NCBI RefSeq assembly: GCF_023278565.1
Contig: NC_064677.1
Span: forward strand, 6,076,001 to 6,140,000
DNA from: Colletotrichum lupini
Taxonomy: Eukaryota > Ascomycota > Sordariomycetes > Glomerellales > Glomerellaceae
Length of the DNA: 64,000 nt
Direction of reading: 5' to 3'
Under the pieces are notes generated by a model. That model saw nothing but the letters and a program-made list of their open reading frames with translations, was not told the DNA's origin and did not search any database. A program made the translations under genes and the position numbers. Position 1 is the stretch's first letter; each line of letters begins with the position of its first letter. Positions 46,850 to 58,024 of this stretch are shown here, in pieces.

Positions 46850-48848
46850 TTAAGAGCAGGTACCGAAGATGGGCTGGCAGCCGGTGCCGCAGTGAGCAGT
46901 GGTGGTTCCGCAGAAGCCGTACTCAGAGCAGCAGGTGCTGTCAGGGCAGGTGTAGCCGTTTGAGCCACCGCAGGAGCTGTCGGGGCTGACACCGCCGGTG
47001 GCAGCGGTCTGGGTAGCAGCGGGGGCGCTGGAGGTGGCATCACCGCCGGAGGCAACGGGGCCGGCGACACCGCAGACGCCGAAGAGGGGCTGGCAGCCGG
47101 TACCGCAGTAGGCCTGGGAGGTGCCGCAGAAGCCGTACTCGGAGCAGCAGGCACCAGCCTCGCAGACGTAGTTGTTGGAGCCACCGCAGGCGCCGTCGGG
47201 GCCGATGACGCCGGTGGGGGTAGCGGTGCTGGTGATGGAGACGACGATCTTGGAGGCGGTGGCGGTGGGGGTGGAGGTGCGCTTGGTCTTGTACCAGTTG
47301 GCCTCGGCGTCGCCCAGGCACTCGCCGACGGTGACGGCGTTCAGGCCCTTCTCCTTAATGATGCGGAGGAACTCGGGGACAAGGTACTCGGCGGTGTTCT
47401 GGTGAACCTAATGCGGATGTTAACTGTCTGTGATGAAGGTCAAATTTTGACTGGACTCGTAGTAAACATACCTCGTGGGCCAGGGCAATGGAACCACCCG
47501 CATCGACACCCTTCTCGAAGATGCCGACGCTGGTAAGGTTGCCGAGGGGAGCGTTGTTGGCGTAGTCGAGGGAGTCGATGTCGGCGTGGATAACGTGGTA
47601 CTCAAGCGCCTTCAGGATGGAGAGGGTGTTGTCGTTCCAGCTGAAGTAAGGAGGGCGCATGTAAGTGGGGTACTTTCCAATGATGTTGATGAGAGCATCC
47701 TCGAGCGTAGTCATCTCAGGGATGATGTCGGCATCGCCCAGTGTGGCGAGGTCGGGGTGGCTGTAGGTGTGCGAGCCAATCTGGTGGCCGTCGGCGACCA
47801 TACGCTTGACGACATCCTGGAAGTTGTTGATGTTGCCAAAGTTCTCGCCGTTGACGAAGAAAGTGGCCTTGGCGCCAGCCTCAGCGAGGAGGTCGAGGAC
47901 GTGCTCGGTGTAAGTGAACGGGCCGTCGTCGAAGGTCAGAGCGAAGTCACCCTCAACAGTGCACTTGGTAATGGCAACACCGTAGGGGATGTTGGTGGCC
48001 GGGGCGGTAGCGCTGGCGGAGGCGGATCCGGAGGCCGTGCTGGAGGTGGAGGCCGGGATGGTGTCGTTGTTGCCAGCGGGGACGGTGGTGCTGGGAACGG
48101 CAATGGGCTCGGTGGGAAGAGCAACACCGGGAACGGTGGTGAAGGAGGGAGCAGCGGTGGGGATGCTGGTGTTCTGGGGGAAGGGAATGTAAGAAGAGCC
48201 ACCAGGAGGCTTGCCCGGGTACGAGGGGACGTTGCCGGCAGGGGCAGAGGCGGCAGCGGAGGGAGCAGCGGAAGGCCACGAGCCGCCGGATCCAGGCTTG
48301 CCTCCTCCGGGGTAAGAGCCGCCGTTGGAGCCCTTGTCAGATCCCTTGTCGGAGCCCTTATCCGAGCCCTTGTCGGAGCCCTTGTCGGAACCAGTGTTGG
48401 AACCAGTGTTAGATCCAGTGTTAGATCCAGTGTCGGAACCGGTGTTAGATCCAGTCGAGGAACCCGTGGAAGAGCCGGTGTTGGACCCGGTGTTAGACCC
48501 AGTGTTGGAGCCCGTGTTGGAGCCGGAGCTAGAGGAGCCAGATCCGGAACCAGTGTTGAAACCGGAGCCAGAACCAGAAGAGCCGGAGCCAGAGCCAGAG
48601 CCTGAGCCGGAACCAGTGTTGCCTCCGTTTCCGGGGTTTGACGGGGGAGGATAAGAGCCGCCGGGAGTAGTGGGAACACCGGGCATGGTGGTGTTCACGG
48701 GGTAAGGCGGGAAGTGAGCCTTGGTGCTGCTCGGCTGAGGGGCGGGGAGGTCCTCATCGCAGAAGGCCTCGTTCGAGGTCTGGCGGCGGAAGGGGGAGGC
48801 GGCCGCTCCGGCCACGAGGAGCGAGGTAGCAACGGTCTTGAAATGCAT
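46850..48848 (-). CDS. Secreted chitin deacetylase (CE4/NodB) with two CBM18 domains
   Basis: Exon 1 is 47472-48848 and exon 2 is 46850-47407, 644 residues. The 64 nt phase 0 intron sits inside LAHEV-H. A signal peptide covers residues 1-17, and a propeptide-like FRRQ follows. Residues about 70-280 are a low-complexity linker of Ser, Gly, Thr and Asn with tandem four-residue units (SNTG, then SDKG), then Pro/Ser-rich. The NodB domain (about 290-490) has LTFDDGP with the catalytic base, HTYSH with metal ligands, RPPYFSWN, and the distal LAHEVHQ with the catalytic His. Two hevein-type CBM18 domains of about 38 residues each follow (near 530 and 600; CCSEYGFCG in both). It converts chitin to chitosan at the cell surface. 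In plant pathogens this can hide hyphae from chitinases, which is inference. Confidence 0.93.
48330..48640 (-). repeat. In-frame minisatellite of the chitin deacetylase linker
   Basis: A 12 bp unit is repeated many times, encoding S-N-T-G or S-S-T-G units followed by five S-D-K-G units. The units differ mostly at third bases and keep the reading frame. Such arrays expand and contract by slippage or recombination. Confidence 0.85.
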
Positions 48849-51800
48849 GATGCGAAAGAATGACTAGTATTATATAAAGAATGACTTTGGTGGTTAGAAA
48901 CGAGTGACGTTGTCTTACAAGAAGAAGACGGACAGTTGACTAGTAGTGAAGAAGAAGAGGAAGACTAGAAGGAATCAAAGGTAGACATGGCGAGCCGCCC
49001 ATTTATCCCATCTGACTTTGCCAAGTCTCGATGGACCCCCCTATGCGCCCATGCGGGTTGTCAGCTTTGCAGTACACTAACAACCCCATTCATGTTCATC
49101 CCGTTTTAATTGCCAAGATTCACGGCCAAGAACTCCAGTCCCAAGTTCCCAACTCCCCAAACAAGGCCGAGTCATGGTTGGGGTTCCTCGCTTGGGCGTT
49201 GCACCGCCCTGCAGGAAAAGCAAAGCAACCTTGTTAGCTTGGCTTGGCGTCTGTAGACTTGCCCAGCTGGCTGGGAAATGGAAACGGGAAGAAAATGTCG
49301 AAAAGGTCCCGTACATGAAGGGCCTGCAAGTCGCGGGAGATAAGATGAAGGGCCACTGAAATAGCTGGCCCATCATCCGTGCAACGGTGTTGGGCATTCT
49401 GTACCCCCCGTTGAAGTCCGTCTCACGAGTCACCGTTAGTCTCCTCCTTCACGCTCCCCTCAAGGTGGCGGCCGCTGTTGGCGACGCCTGATGACGACGA
49501 GCGGACGCTCAATATGGACGATATAACAAACGGAGGTGCCAAGATACTAAATCCCAAATCAGGGCGGGTCTGGCTTTTAAGAGAAACCAAGGTGATGGCA
49601 GGTTGTAGAGGTGTTGTCGCTTTGTCTCCGCCGGTTTGACTTTTCGAATTGTTCTTGGTCAATCTCAAAAGCCTCGATCCAACCAATGAGATCTCGCATG
49701 ACTCGGTAAAAGCCCACTTCGATATCCTTATTAACTAGCTTAATGCTACTTGAATGCGCGCATGGCCCGACAGCTCCGGCACTTCGCCGCTCTTAGCCTT
49801 CTTTCAACTTTCAAGGTCACCCTTCAACTGTTCAACAGGCAGGTGGAAAAAAACCCGAAGCTGAACGAAACGGAGAAGTCCATCCTGGTCGAAGCGCGCG
49901 CGGAGACGGTCTCCATGGGCCATCTATATAAGATGAAAGCTGTGGCCTCGTTCTGCCTCTCCGAAGGTTTAAACACTGGGCCTTGATTGGGCAAACCCAC
50001 TCTGGGGTTTGTGATTCAGCACAATATCGAATTGTGGCCACCATCACCAACACCACCCCATTGATATTTGATGAAGTGCGACCTCTGCATCTTTCATGAT
50101 TTCACAACCGACATTGGGCGGCGCGGTAATTTAAGCAGCCCTGCGGCGTCGCATTTTCCTTTTTCGAACACAATCTTCCGTTGCAGGCATGTTGGATACT
50201 GTCCATTGCCTGATGTTGCTGCACGAACAACCTAAGTACCTTGTTATCGAAGAAAGTTAATTCTTTCTGAGTCACAAGTACAAGAATACAGTTTTAATAA
50301 AACAGTGCTGCACGAACAACCAAAGATCTTTTCACGGGCAACGGGGGGGCCAAGCCCGTAGTGTAAGCCAACGCCGTCAGCCAACACCAGGCACAAGAGA
50401 GGGGCCGCCGGACACTCTCAGGGAATCAGAGTCCAGACATCGCCGATGGGTGGTGCGCTTGCAGGGGTCGTCGGTCTGGGCGTCGCTGCGAGCTGTCAGG
50501 GGCAGAACAGGGGTTGGCTGCTTGTTTGTTGGAGTACGGAGTAGACGAGCTGTTCATCGCAGGGCAAGCCAAGGCTCCCAGAAGCTCGCATTCGCAAGGT
50601 CCAGAATGTTACCGTTGGAGTTACTGGTCATTATCTCAGCAGCCCTTTCCTTCTTCTGGATGGTGATACTTGGTGCGTTGGCGTGGCTGACAACTCCCCT
50701 AGCGTGGCTTCTTGTCTCACAGTCTCAGACACTGAAAGGCTTACTTCAATTTCTTGTTTTCAATGCTGTTAAGTTATCGTCGACTTGCGGCTGATGATAG
50801 CTGAGATCTGTATCTGTATCTCATCATCTGTACTTCACTGTGAAAAGAAACTTTCGCCCAGCCTTCATTGCCTATTCGCCCCTTTATGCTATTCTTGCCT
50901 CTCCTCTCGACTCTATTAGCGTCAACTCTTCCTACGTACCGTTAATCTTGGCACTCAGGATGCCACGCCATGAGACAGCGGGGCGCAAACGAGCTTGGCC
51001 AATGCACATGCTGAAAGACATGATCTGTGCGCTTTGCGAGCAACTCGCTTCTCATGATGAAATGGAAGGGTTCCCCTCTCAATTAGCAACCAACTTGAAA
51101 GTGCATCAGCGACAGGATCAGTGCTTTGTCAAAAATCTTCAACGCGGCAATCTGTTGATTGCTACAGACATACTGCAGTGCAACAGGCACACAGAGCACT
51201 CGCTGTCTCCGGCTTCGATGAAGATTTTCGCTGAAAGCACAAGCAAACTGATCAGTACGGACACCTTACACGAATATACATAGGAAACCTATTTTCGCAC
51301 ACTATCGAAACCTAACGGAACTGCTCTATTTGAGTTCTTGCTGATTGATCATGTATCCTCCCGTGGGCCACCTGTCGCACGTCTGCGGTCCGCCAAAAGT
51401 ATATTCTGAAGAGCCCACCTTCTAGAACCACAATAGGAAAGTAGCAAGCAGGGTTATCGTTACTTGTCGATCTCGCAGTTACTTTCGGCCACATGCTTTG
51501 CATTTCGCTGTTCTCAAGTTGAAAATAAGCTCGATATCCAAATTAGTATGAAGGCAAATCACTCTAACTTTTCCTTAATGCCCGTCACAACCGTCACAAA
51601 CGGTACAGATAGATGTAACGTCGCTTAAGACTAAATGACTTCCTCGTCGGCTAGTTCGTTTCTGGAGCGGAATCTCGAAAGTCTATAGACTTGTCCACAA
51701 TGCCGAGGACATAAGTGAGCGCCTTCTGCCCACCAATTACTGCAAATACACACGGAGCAAAACAGAGAAGAAAATCTTGAAAGTATCATCAACGCCAACG

Positions 51801-51929
51801 CCATAAATGACCCCCAAGGCAGAAAACAATGGACTCTCTAACAAACATGCCCCTAACGCCGCGCCTTTGGTGAAAATCCATGCCGGTAAGGTCGTCAGAG
51901 CTATAGTGCATCAAAGTCCAGACAATACT
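48849..51929. other. 3.1 kb intergenic region
   Basis: The left end is the chitin deacetylase promoter. A TTATATAAAG word starts about 22 bp before the ATG, flanked by two copies of AGAATGACT, but is close to the start for a TATA box. The rest has only short frames; the longest (50840-51283, plus) begins from GTG and lacks family signals. The right end is the 3' flank of the kinase-vWA gene. Confidence 0.45.
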
Positions 51930-54900
51930 TCAAGAATTATCCTCATCTGGTACGACTGAACCAAGTAAAATTTTGCGCACATCTGCGTCAAAATTCCGTG
52001 TGTCGACGATGTCTCTAGTTGGGAGTCAGTGATCATCACCGATTTGTAAAGAAGCTGAGCATCAACTCACATTCCCGTTTGTTGCTTCAAATCGTCATCC
52101 AATGCTTTCAACCGAGTCTCCCCGAGCTTGTCATCAGGATTTTCGTTGTCGTCAAAGAAGCGGATGAACTGGACACCGATCCAATTCTGCTGTTCGTTTG
52201 TCCGTCGAACATGAGTCACCAAGCGTTTGATCGGTCCATCTACACCGCAGAAATTGTCTCGGTTCTTGAGATTCCAGTGTCCGTTCGTCAAGACATATAT
52301 GCTGACCGGTTTCTTATTCTGGATAGCCTTACTGACCAACTCGTCCAAACTTGGGGCCATGTTGCATTGATCTTCATGGAATAGCATCTTTTCTATATTA
52401 TCTTTCAATTCCGAGGTCCTTGTTGATTGAAGTGGAGGGTGAGATGAGGTAAAATAGACTTCAAAGGTTGCATTTGGGTCAACCTCTCCCTTTTTGAGTA
52501 AGTACGAGAGGACTTGACAGCTCGCGGCTACTTTCTTTTGATGAGGCTCCATGGATCTCGAGTCATCCACGAGAAACATCTAGAGATATGACTGTCAGTG
52601 GACGCAGTGAAACTGGTCTAGGTCATGTATTCATCTTTACCTGATCACGGCCCTTCTCTCCTTTCAACTTCTGCAGGGCTGACACCAGCTGTGGGAACGC
52701 CTCAAGGGGTCTCCCTTTGAATTCAGACTTCATGCTTGGAGAGCGTCGGAATCGCGAACGTGAGCGATCTTTACCTTCTATGCATAGATTGTAGATGGCT
52801 GCCATTGTAATTACACCATCATTGACTTCATGGGGAGAGTTGGGTTCCGTGTTCCATTGAAATTGATTCGGAGGAAAGAGTCCGAGTTGGGATGTGTAGG
52901 ATGGCAATCTTTCCTGTCGACTTGGGAGACTTTCGTTCCGAAGGACGTCCATCGGAGGGTTGCTGGCGACGTTCAGTGACATTGGTTGTTCCGGTACTCC
53001 CATCGGTACTCCCATTGCCTCATTTCCCACGTCCATTGGGGTACTTGTCTGGGCTTCGATATTGAGAGCATTTGCGGCATCAACTGGCCCAAACTCCGGT
53101 GTTCTGTGCCGATTGAAAGGTCCATGGTAGGTTTCAGATGCCGCATAAGTAGCACCTGGCACAGACAAGCGATTTTCGTGGTTCAAAATGCTGTCAGAAC
53201 CATGATTCGGTCGCTGGGGCACAGTGTTGAACCTCTGAGGCACTCGCGTGTTATGCCGGTATGCATTTCCCAGGTCAATCTCGTTTCGCATTTCTTCCGG
53301 TGACTGTACAATAATTCCAGGACTGGATTCCGATCTTGATCCGATGAAATGAGTTGCCTCCACTGTTCTTGGAGAGTTCTCAACGGGGAGTTGACTCAGT
53401 GGGCTGGTTTCCCTCCTCCGAAATGTGGAATATGGCTCTGAGAATCTGGTTGTAAGAGGGTAAAGTTCTTCGTGTGGCTGAACCAGGTCAGGCCCTTCAA
53501 AGACTTTGCTCTTCCATTCGTCATGAAGCTCAATGGCCTCGAGCCTTTTTCTTGGGTTCATAGAGAGCATGCGGGTAAGCAGAAATCTGCTCACTGCCAA
53601 AAACCAATGAGATTCTTCCCCAGCGAAGCTACTTGCTCTCTGAAGCCATGTTTCAACTGAGTTCAGAAGGCACGGCCCGTCTGGATCTCCGTCATGGAAA
53701 GATCCCTCATGAAAGCCTCCTTTTAAGCGGGACATGCGAGTCTCAATAACTCGATCCTTCTGGTAAAGATCACGTCCATACTCTCCCCACCTTGTCCAGA
53801 CGAGAGCTTCGCTAGCAACGGCTCCGAGAGAGAATACATCGCTCTCCCATCGAATTGCCCTGGAGTCTCCATGATCCCTGTATGCCTCTGGGGCACCTGT
53901 AAGATCCAAAGTCAGCTGATCCAGAAGGTATGATGTCAGTCATTTACATAGCAAGCACTTACTGTACATCCCGTTACCCCAGTTGTCGTCGGCGTTCAGT
54001 TCCATTCCCTGGTTTCTTGACCTACGAATATGCCCAGTTCCCATATCCACAAATTTGAATTTTGCAGCGTATACGTTGCCAGACTGATCAGGGCAGACCA
54101 GGATATTTTGTGGCCTGATGTCCTGGTGAGTTCTATGATTGTAGATAATTAGCTCAACATGAAACTGGTCAAACGTGATATGTTATGGCGACAGACCCTC
54201 TGAGTCCCCAGGACCCTTTGCCTCCTTGAGTTTCCTTGAGGTTGTGAATTGCGTGCAGACCGCCCAATAGATCCATCAAGTTGTTCCAGAAAAGGACACG
54301 GTCTGAACGAGCTAAAGGAGGAGGACACGATTCGAAGAAAGACTTCAGATTCCCGCCTCTGGCGTACTCAAGTATTACGGTTCGTAGACCAGGAATTTCG
54401 AATGAGCCGAAATATCTAATGACGGACATAGAATCGTACAGAGTCGGTTGTGCGTCCAGCTGCGTGTACATATTCACTTCATTTTCGTAGGTTTGAACCA
54501 CCTCTGGGTCTTCTCCATGATAGGTTTTGAAGACCACCTCCTATTAGAACTATATCAGAATCCGAGTCTTTTATTCAGTCTAGTGATTGCGCGGTAGTGT
54601 GTATTACCTCCTGGTTAAAGCACAGCGAATGTAGCGTTACTCGAAATACGCAGACTCTGTGGTCGTAGGTGGCCCCTGAGTGTTTGATCTGTTCTTTGGC
54701 GATGATAGGGATGATCTGTAGCGGTGGGAGATGTCGTTTGTGAGGTTTGCCTCTCCCTTCGGTATCGAACAGGAAGGGGCAGAATCTCCACTGTTCTTTC
54801 TCGAATTCCTCAAAAATACTTTTCTCTGCGGCCTCGGAAAACGCATGAGGTGTCTCTCTCAGTGGTAGTAATCCGTCATGAATAGACTCTCCTGTGAAAA

Positions 54901-55171
54901 GAGAAATGTGCTGGGGTTGCGACATGTAGACGAGGATGGAGAAGACTTGGATGTAACCCCTCTGAATAGTGGAAGTGCTGTCTTTGATCCAGTCTTCTCG
55001 ACCAAGGAGAACGCCTTCCACATTCTCCGCCACCCAGAAGCTGTCCAGCGCGCATCGGGGAACAAAATCAACAAGCCCGTCCTCGTACCCTCTCATGCCA
55101 CGGCAGCTACGCTCGGAGACGTACTGATCTACATATCGCTTAAATTTTGCAATGATGTTGTCTGGCTTCAT
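51930..55171 (-). CDS. Protein kinase-like / von Willebrand factor A domain fusion
   Basis: Exons are 54608-55171, 54197-54540, 53963-54132, 52641-53896, 52071-52579 and 51930-52014, 975 residues. The five introns are 56-67 nt, all GT..AG. Residues 1-185 form an N-terminal module of unknown type (KRYVDQYVSERSCRG). A kinase domain spans about 187-460: VVFKTYHGE (candidate VFK lysine), an LEYARGGNL hinge, HQDIRPQN in place of HRDxKxxN, VDMG in place of DFG, GMYSAPEAY, and a WESDVFSLG alpha-F Asp. A glycine-rich loop is not obvious. A disordered region (about 470-740) contains TPMDVGNEAMGVPMGVPEQ. A vWA domain starts near 779 with the MIDAS motif LVDDSRSM (DxSxS) and keeps a later T and D region. 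The combination suggests Mg-dependent adhesion or assembly coupled to signalling. The start is uncertain: the frame stays open about 27 nt upstream to a TTAG acceptor-like site. Confidence 0.8.
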
Positions 55172-55600
55172 CGTTCTTCGATTGAGAACTTTAGGGGCTA
55201 AGAAGAAACGACAAGTGAGTGCTCTAACAGTGAAAGAACTTCATGCCAAGACTCGGGTTTTGAGGGTTAAAGATGCTCTTGACTCTCAATTTGACTAGGC
55301 GCTTGAGGTAGTGACGAAGATTGTCTTGACTTTGAAGCCACGGGGTATCAACGCCGTCGATTTCAACTCCAGGCGTTTTTATCCCAGGGGGCTTTCAGAA
55401 GGTTTGTGGGGGTAACGGCGAGGCCAGGCGAGCAAAGCCAATGCGGCGAGTTTCATCGTTTTAACTGCCATACCGTTGGCGAACCAGTAAGGCAATAAAC
55501 GCCTGATAGGCATCGACTCAGGTCAGACAGACTTGGTGCGCCTGGTCTGCTTTTGGCGCGGATCCTTCCTCATTATTGGCCACATTCGACGTGACAGGCT
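55172..55600. other. Upstream region of the kinase-vWA gene
   Basis: This 0.43 kb has ordinary composition. It may contain a short first exon of the kinase-vWA gene, since a CTTAG acceptor-like sequence precedes the open stretch before the ATG. No TATA box is evident. Confidence 0.35.
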
Positions 55601-56102
55601 ATGACCATGAGGGACAACTTGCATAGAGGGGCTGGTTTTATTGATCCTTCCCAGCAGAGACAAGAGTTCCATATGCAGCCTGCGCCAAAAGTTGTGGCAG
55701 GCCAAAAATTCAGAATCAATGTTCCTTGCTCGTCGCTGAGCGGAAGAATCGGCATCCTGCAGGTCTCGGCAGCGTTGTCTGACGTGCAGCCTGGCCTCCA
55801 TCTCTCAGCCCCGAGCGAAATAGCCAATGAGTCCCTCAAGTGCGGCCGATTCTCCCGCCGCTCTAAGCTCGCGCGACTAGGCCTGCAAGGGGTGAGGCAG
55901 AGGAGCCGAGGTGAGCACACATATTCCAGATAACTATAGAGGTAAGTGCGGCGAAACTTTTGGTACCCTTTGCACCTTTGTAGCACTCAAGGTGGGAAAG
56001 TTTGCAAGGAAAAAAGAAGGGTTCGAAAGTTATAAAAAGAAGAACCTCTCATCTGAGGAAGTCCTGGTCCCTCAGTTTAATATGGTCTTAGCACAGGAAT
56101 GA
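55601..56102 (+). CDS. Possible small hypothetical gene
   Basis: An ATG at 55601 opens 110 codons (QPAPKVVAGQKFRINVPC and onwards) that look more protein-like than the surrounding frames. A GTGAGC site after about codon 103 and a TTTGTAG site near 55982 would make a 70 nt intron leading to a Lys-rich end (VGKFARKKEGFESYKKK) with a stop at 56102. I recognise no family. A minus-strand frame overlaps it, so support is weak. Confidence 0.28.
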
Positions 56103-58024
56103 AAAGCACTTTTTCGTATCATCATTGGGACTGTGTTGGAATCTTTCGACACATTTTTACAATATAAAGGGATGGTGCCTAGGACGAGAGGCAGGTGAGC
56201 AGGTGATGCTGCTGACCTTACTTAAGGGAAGGAGAGGTGGGCCTCTTCTTACCCATGTCGGAGTGTGACGTCGAGGAAGCTACGTTCTTGCTGCATGGAG
56301 ATGCGTCGGAAAGTCCCTACCCACACTCCTTTGAAGCAAGCTCCGTCGCTACACGTCTGCTCCATGGTAGACCTACGGGAGCAGTGATGAAAAGCAAGCG
56401 GGAACAGTGATGAGAAGACAATCACGGAGCCGTTTCCCCTCGGGGGGAATCGTAAGACTTCTAGGATTTCATATCTGAGTTCTCTTGATCTGGCCCACAA
56501 ATCCACAGCTCCAGATCATGCGTTTCCAATGGAACGACTTCCCTTGCTCTGTTGACACCCCTCCAGACGTAGTTCGTCGTTGTTGATTCGTATTCCCATT
56601 TTATGAGTTCTCTGCGGCCCAGATTTGGAACAATATCAAAAGGAGATGGCGAATGAGAGAGTGGACGGCGTGCTTGCCTACGAAATATCTACTTGAGTAA
56701 GCCTACCCCGAGCATCGTCCCGAATTCCAGAGGATTCTCACTGAGCAGGACCAACTCTTGCCTCGACCTTCCGCAACGTCAATGCATAGATGCTTCCATC
56801 GTGTGAGAATTGTTGGTCTAGTTGGTTTGACCAAGAAAACGGAAAATCGTGAAGGCCGGTGTTCGATTATCCTCCGATGCGAACGCTTCTACTTGTTTTG
56901 CCCCAGCGGCCAAACGATGCATTCTGGGACCAAGTAGGTATACAGAAGTAATGTGACGAGAAACGCGATTCTTCTCGTGCCAAAATGATCCCCAAAGGAG
57001 CAAAAGACGAACCCCCGGCAACCTTTCATAGAGTCAAGTGAACGTGTTCCTCAGTCGACCATTTTCAACCTTCTACCCACTGTGAGCGGAAGCCCAGTTA
57101 ACATCCCCTGTTTTACATCATTGGGACGACTCGTACTGTATTGGATTTTTTCCCAACATTTTCCTTTACATACCATCTTCAGGCCTTTTGGGGGGAAGGA
57201 CGTACTGCCTACGGAGTGTGTGGTAGGTCCTTCTAAGGAAGGAGCCGGTTCGAGAGGACGGGAGGGGAGGAAGGAGGGTGAGCATGGACGATGCTTTGAG
57301 AGGCAGCAACCACCAATTGCAGAGACCCGGCTCAAGGGAAATCTAAGGCAAGAAAGGTCAACATTGAGACATGGAACTCCAGTATTCCAACGGCCGACCT
57401 GTCAACAGATCTCAGACCGATAGACGACGGAATGTAAACTATTGGATTATTCTTGGACGGCTTTAAACGCAGAAATATGCAACTGTCTGTTCGATTACAC
57501 GTGCCATCTGATATCTGGCAGAAATACGAACTGGTTCAAAACGCGAGACCTTAGAAGCTATTGATTTGTCCGGGCCGCCAACCCTTTAAAATTTAGCAAA
57601 TGGCGTCGACTTAACACGGTTAATGGCACCTGACCATATGCATTCGTCTCTAGCGGCACCAAGTATCCCGAGATCTCAAGTGCTAGCTCTGTACGGGGAA
57701 GTGCTCTTCGAGAAACCTCTGTCTGCACTGGCTGCCTACATTCTGCCTCGGCTCTCGAGCTTCATCCCAGCCTCCCCCGCTAATGCTGTAATGTCAATTT
57801 GCGCTAGAAGCCTGCTACTGGTGGCCATGCGTGCTTTGGGGCGTGCTTTGGGGTGAACATGCAAGAGGCAGACAAATCTCCATGTCAGCCATTTATACAT
57901 TCATTACATCCAGTGGGGACAAGGCAGCGTGGATCTAGCAAGATACGAAACATCACTAAAATAGGTTAGAATTTCCTTCACCAGTAGTCATTTTTATTAC
58001 ATGATGTCTATAATAAGTGAATTC
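56103..58024. other. 1.9 kb intergenic region
   Basis: Short frames only occur on both strands. No RNA gene, repeat or transposon end was recognised. The right end is the 3' flank of the CorA-like gene. Confidence 0.45.

Noticed and set aside
47475..48605. 376-codon frame on the plus strand
   Set aside because: It is antisense to the chitin deacetylase and reflects the codon pattern of its repeats; it has no family motifs and starts within the real gene.
48280..48640. Regular short repeats resembling a CRISPR-like array
   Set aside because: The units are contiguous 12 bp codon repeats without unique spacers, in a eukaryotic coding region.
50840..51283. 147-codon plus frame
   Set aside because: It begins from GTG; composition is ordinary and no motif or splice context supports it.
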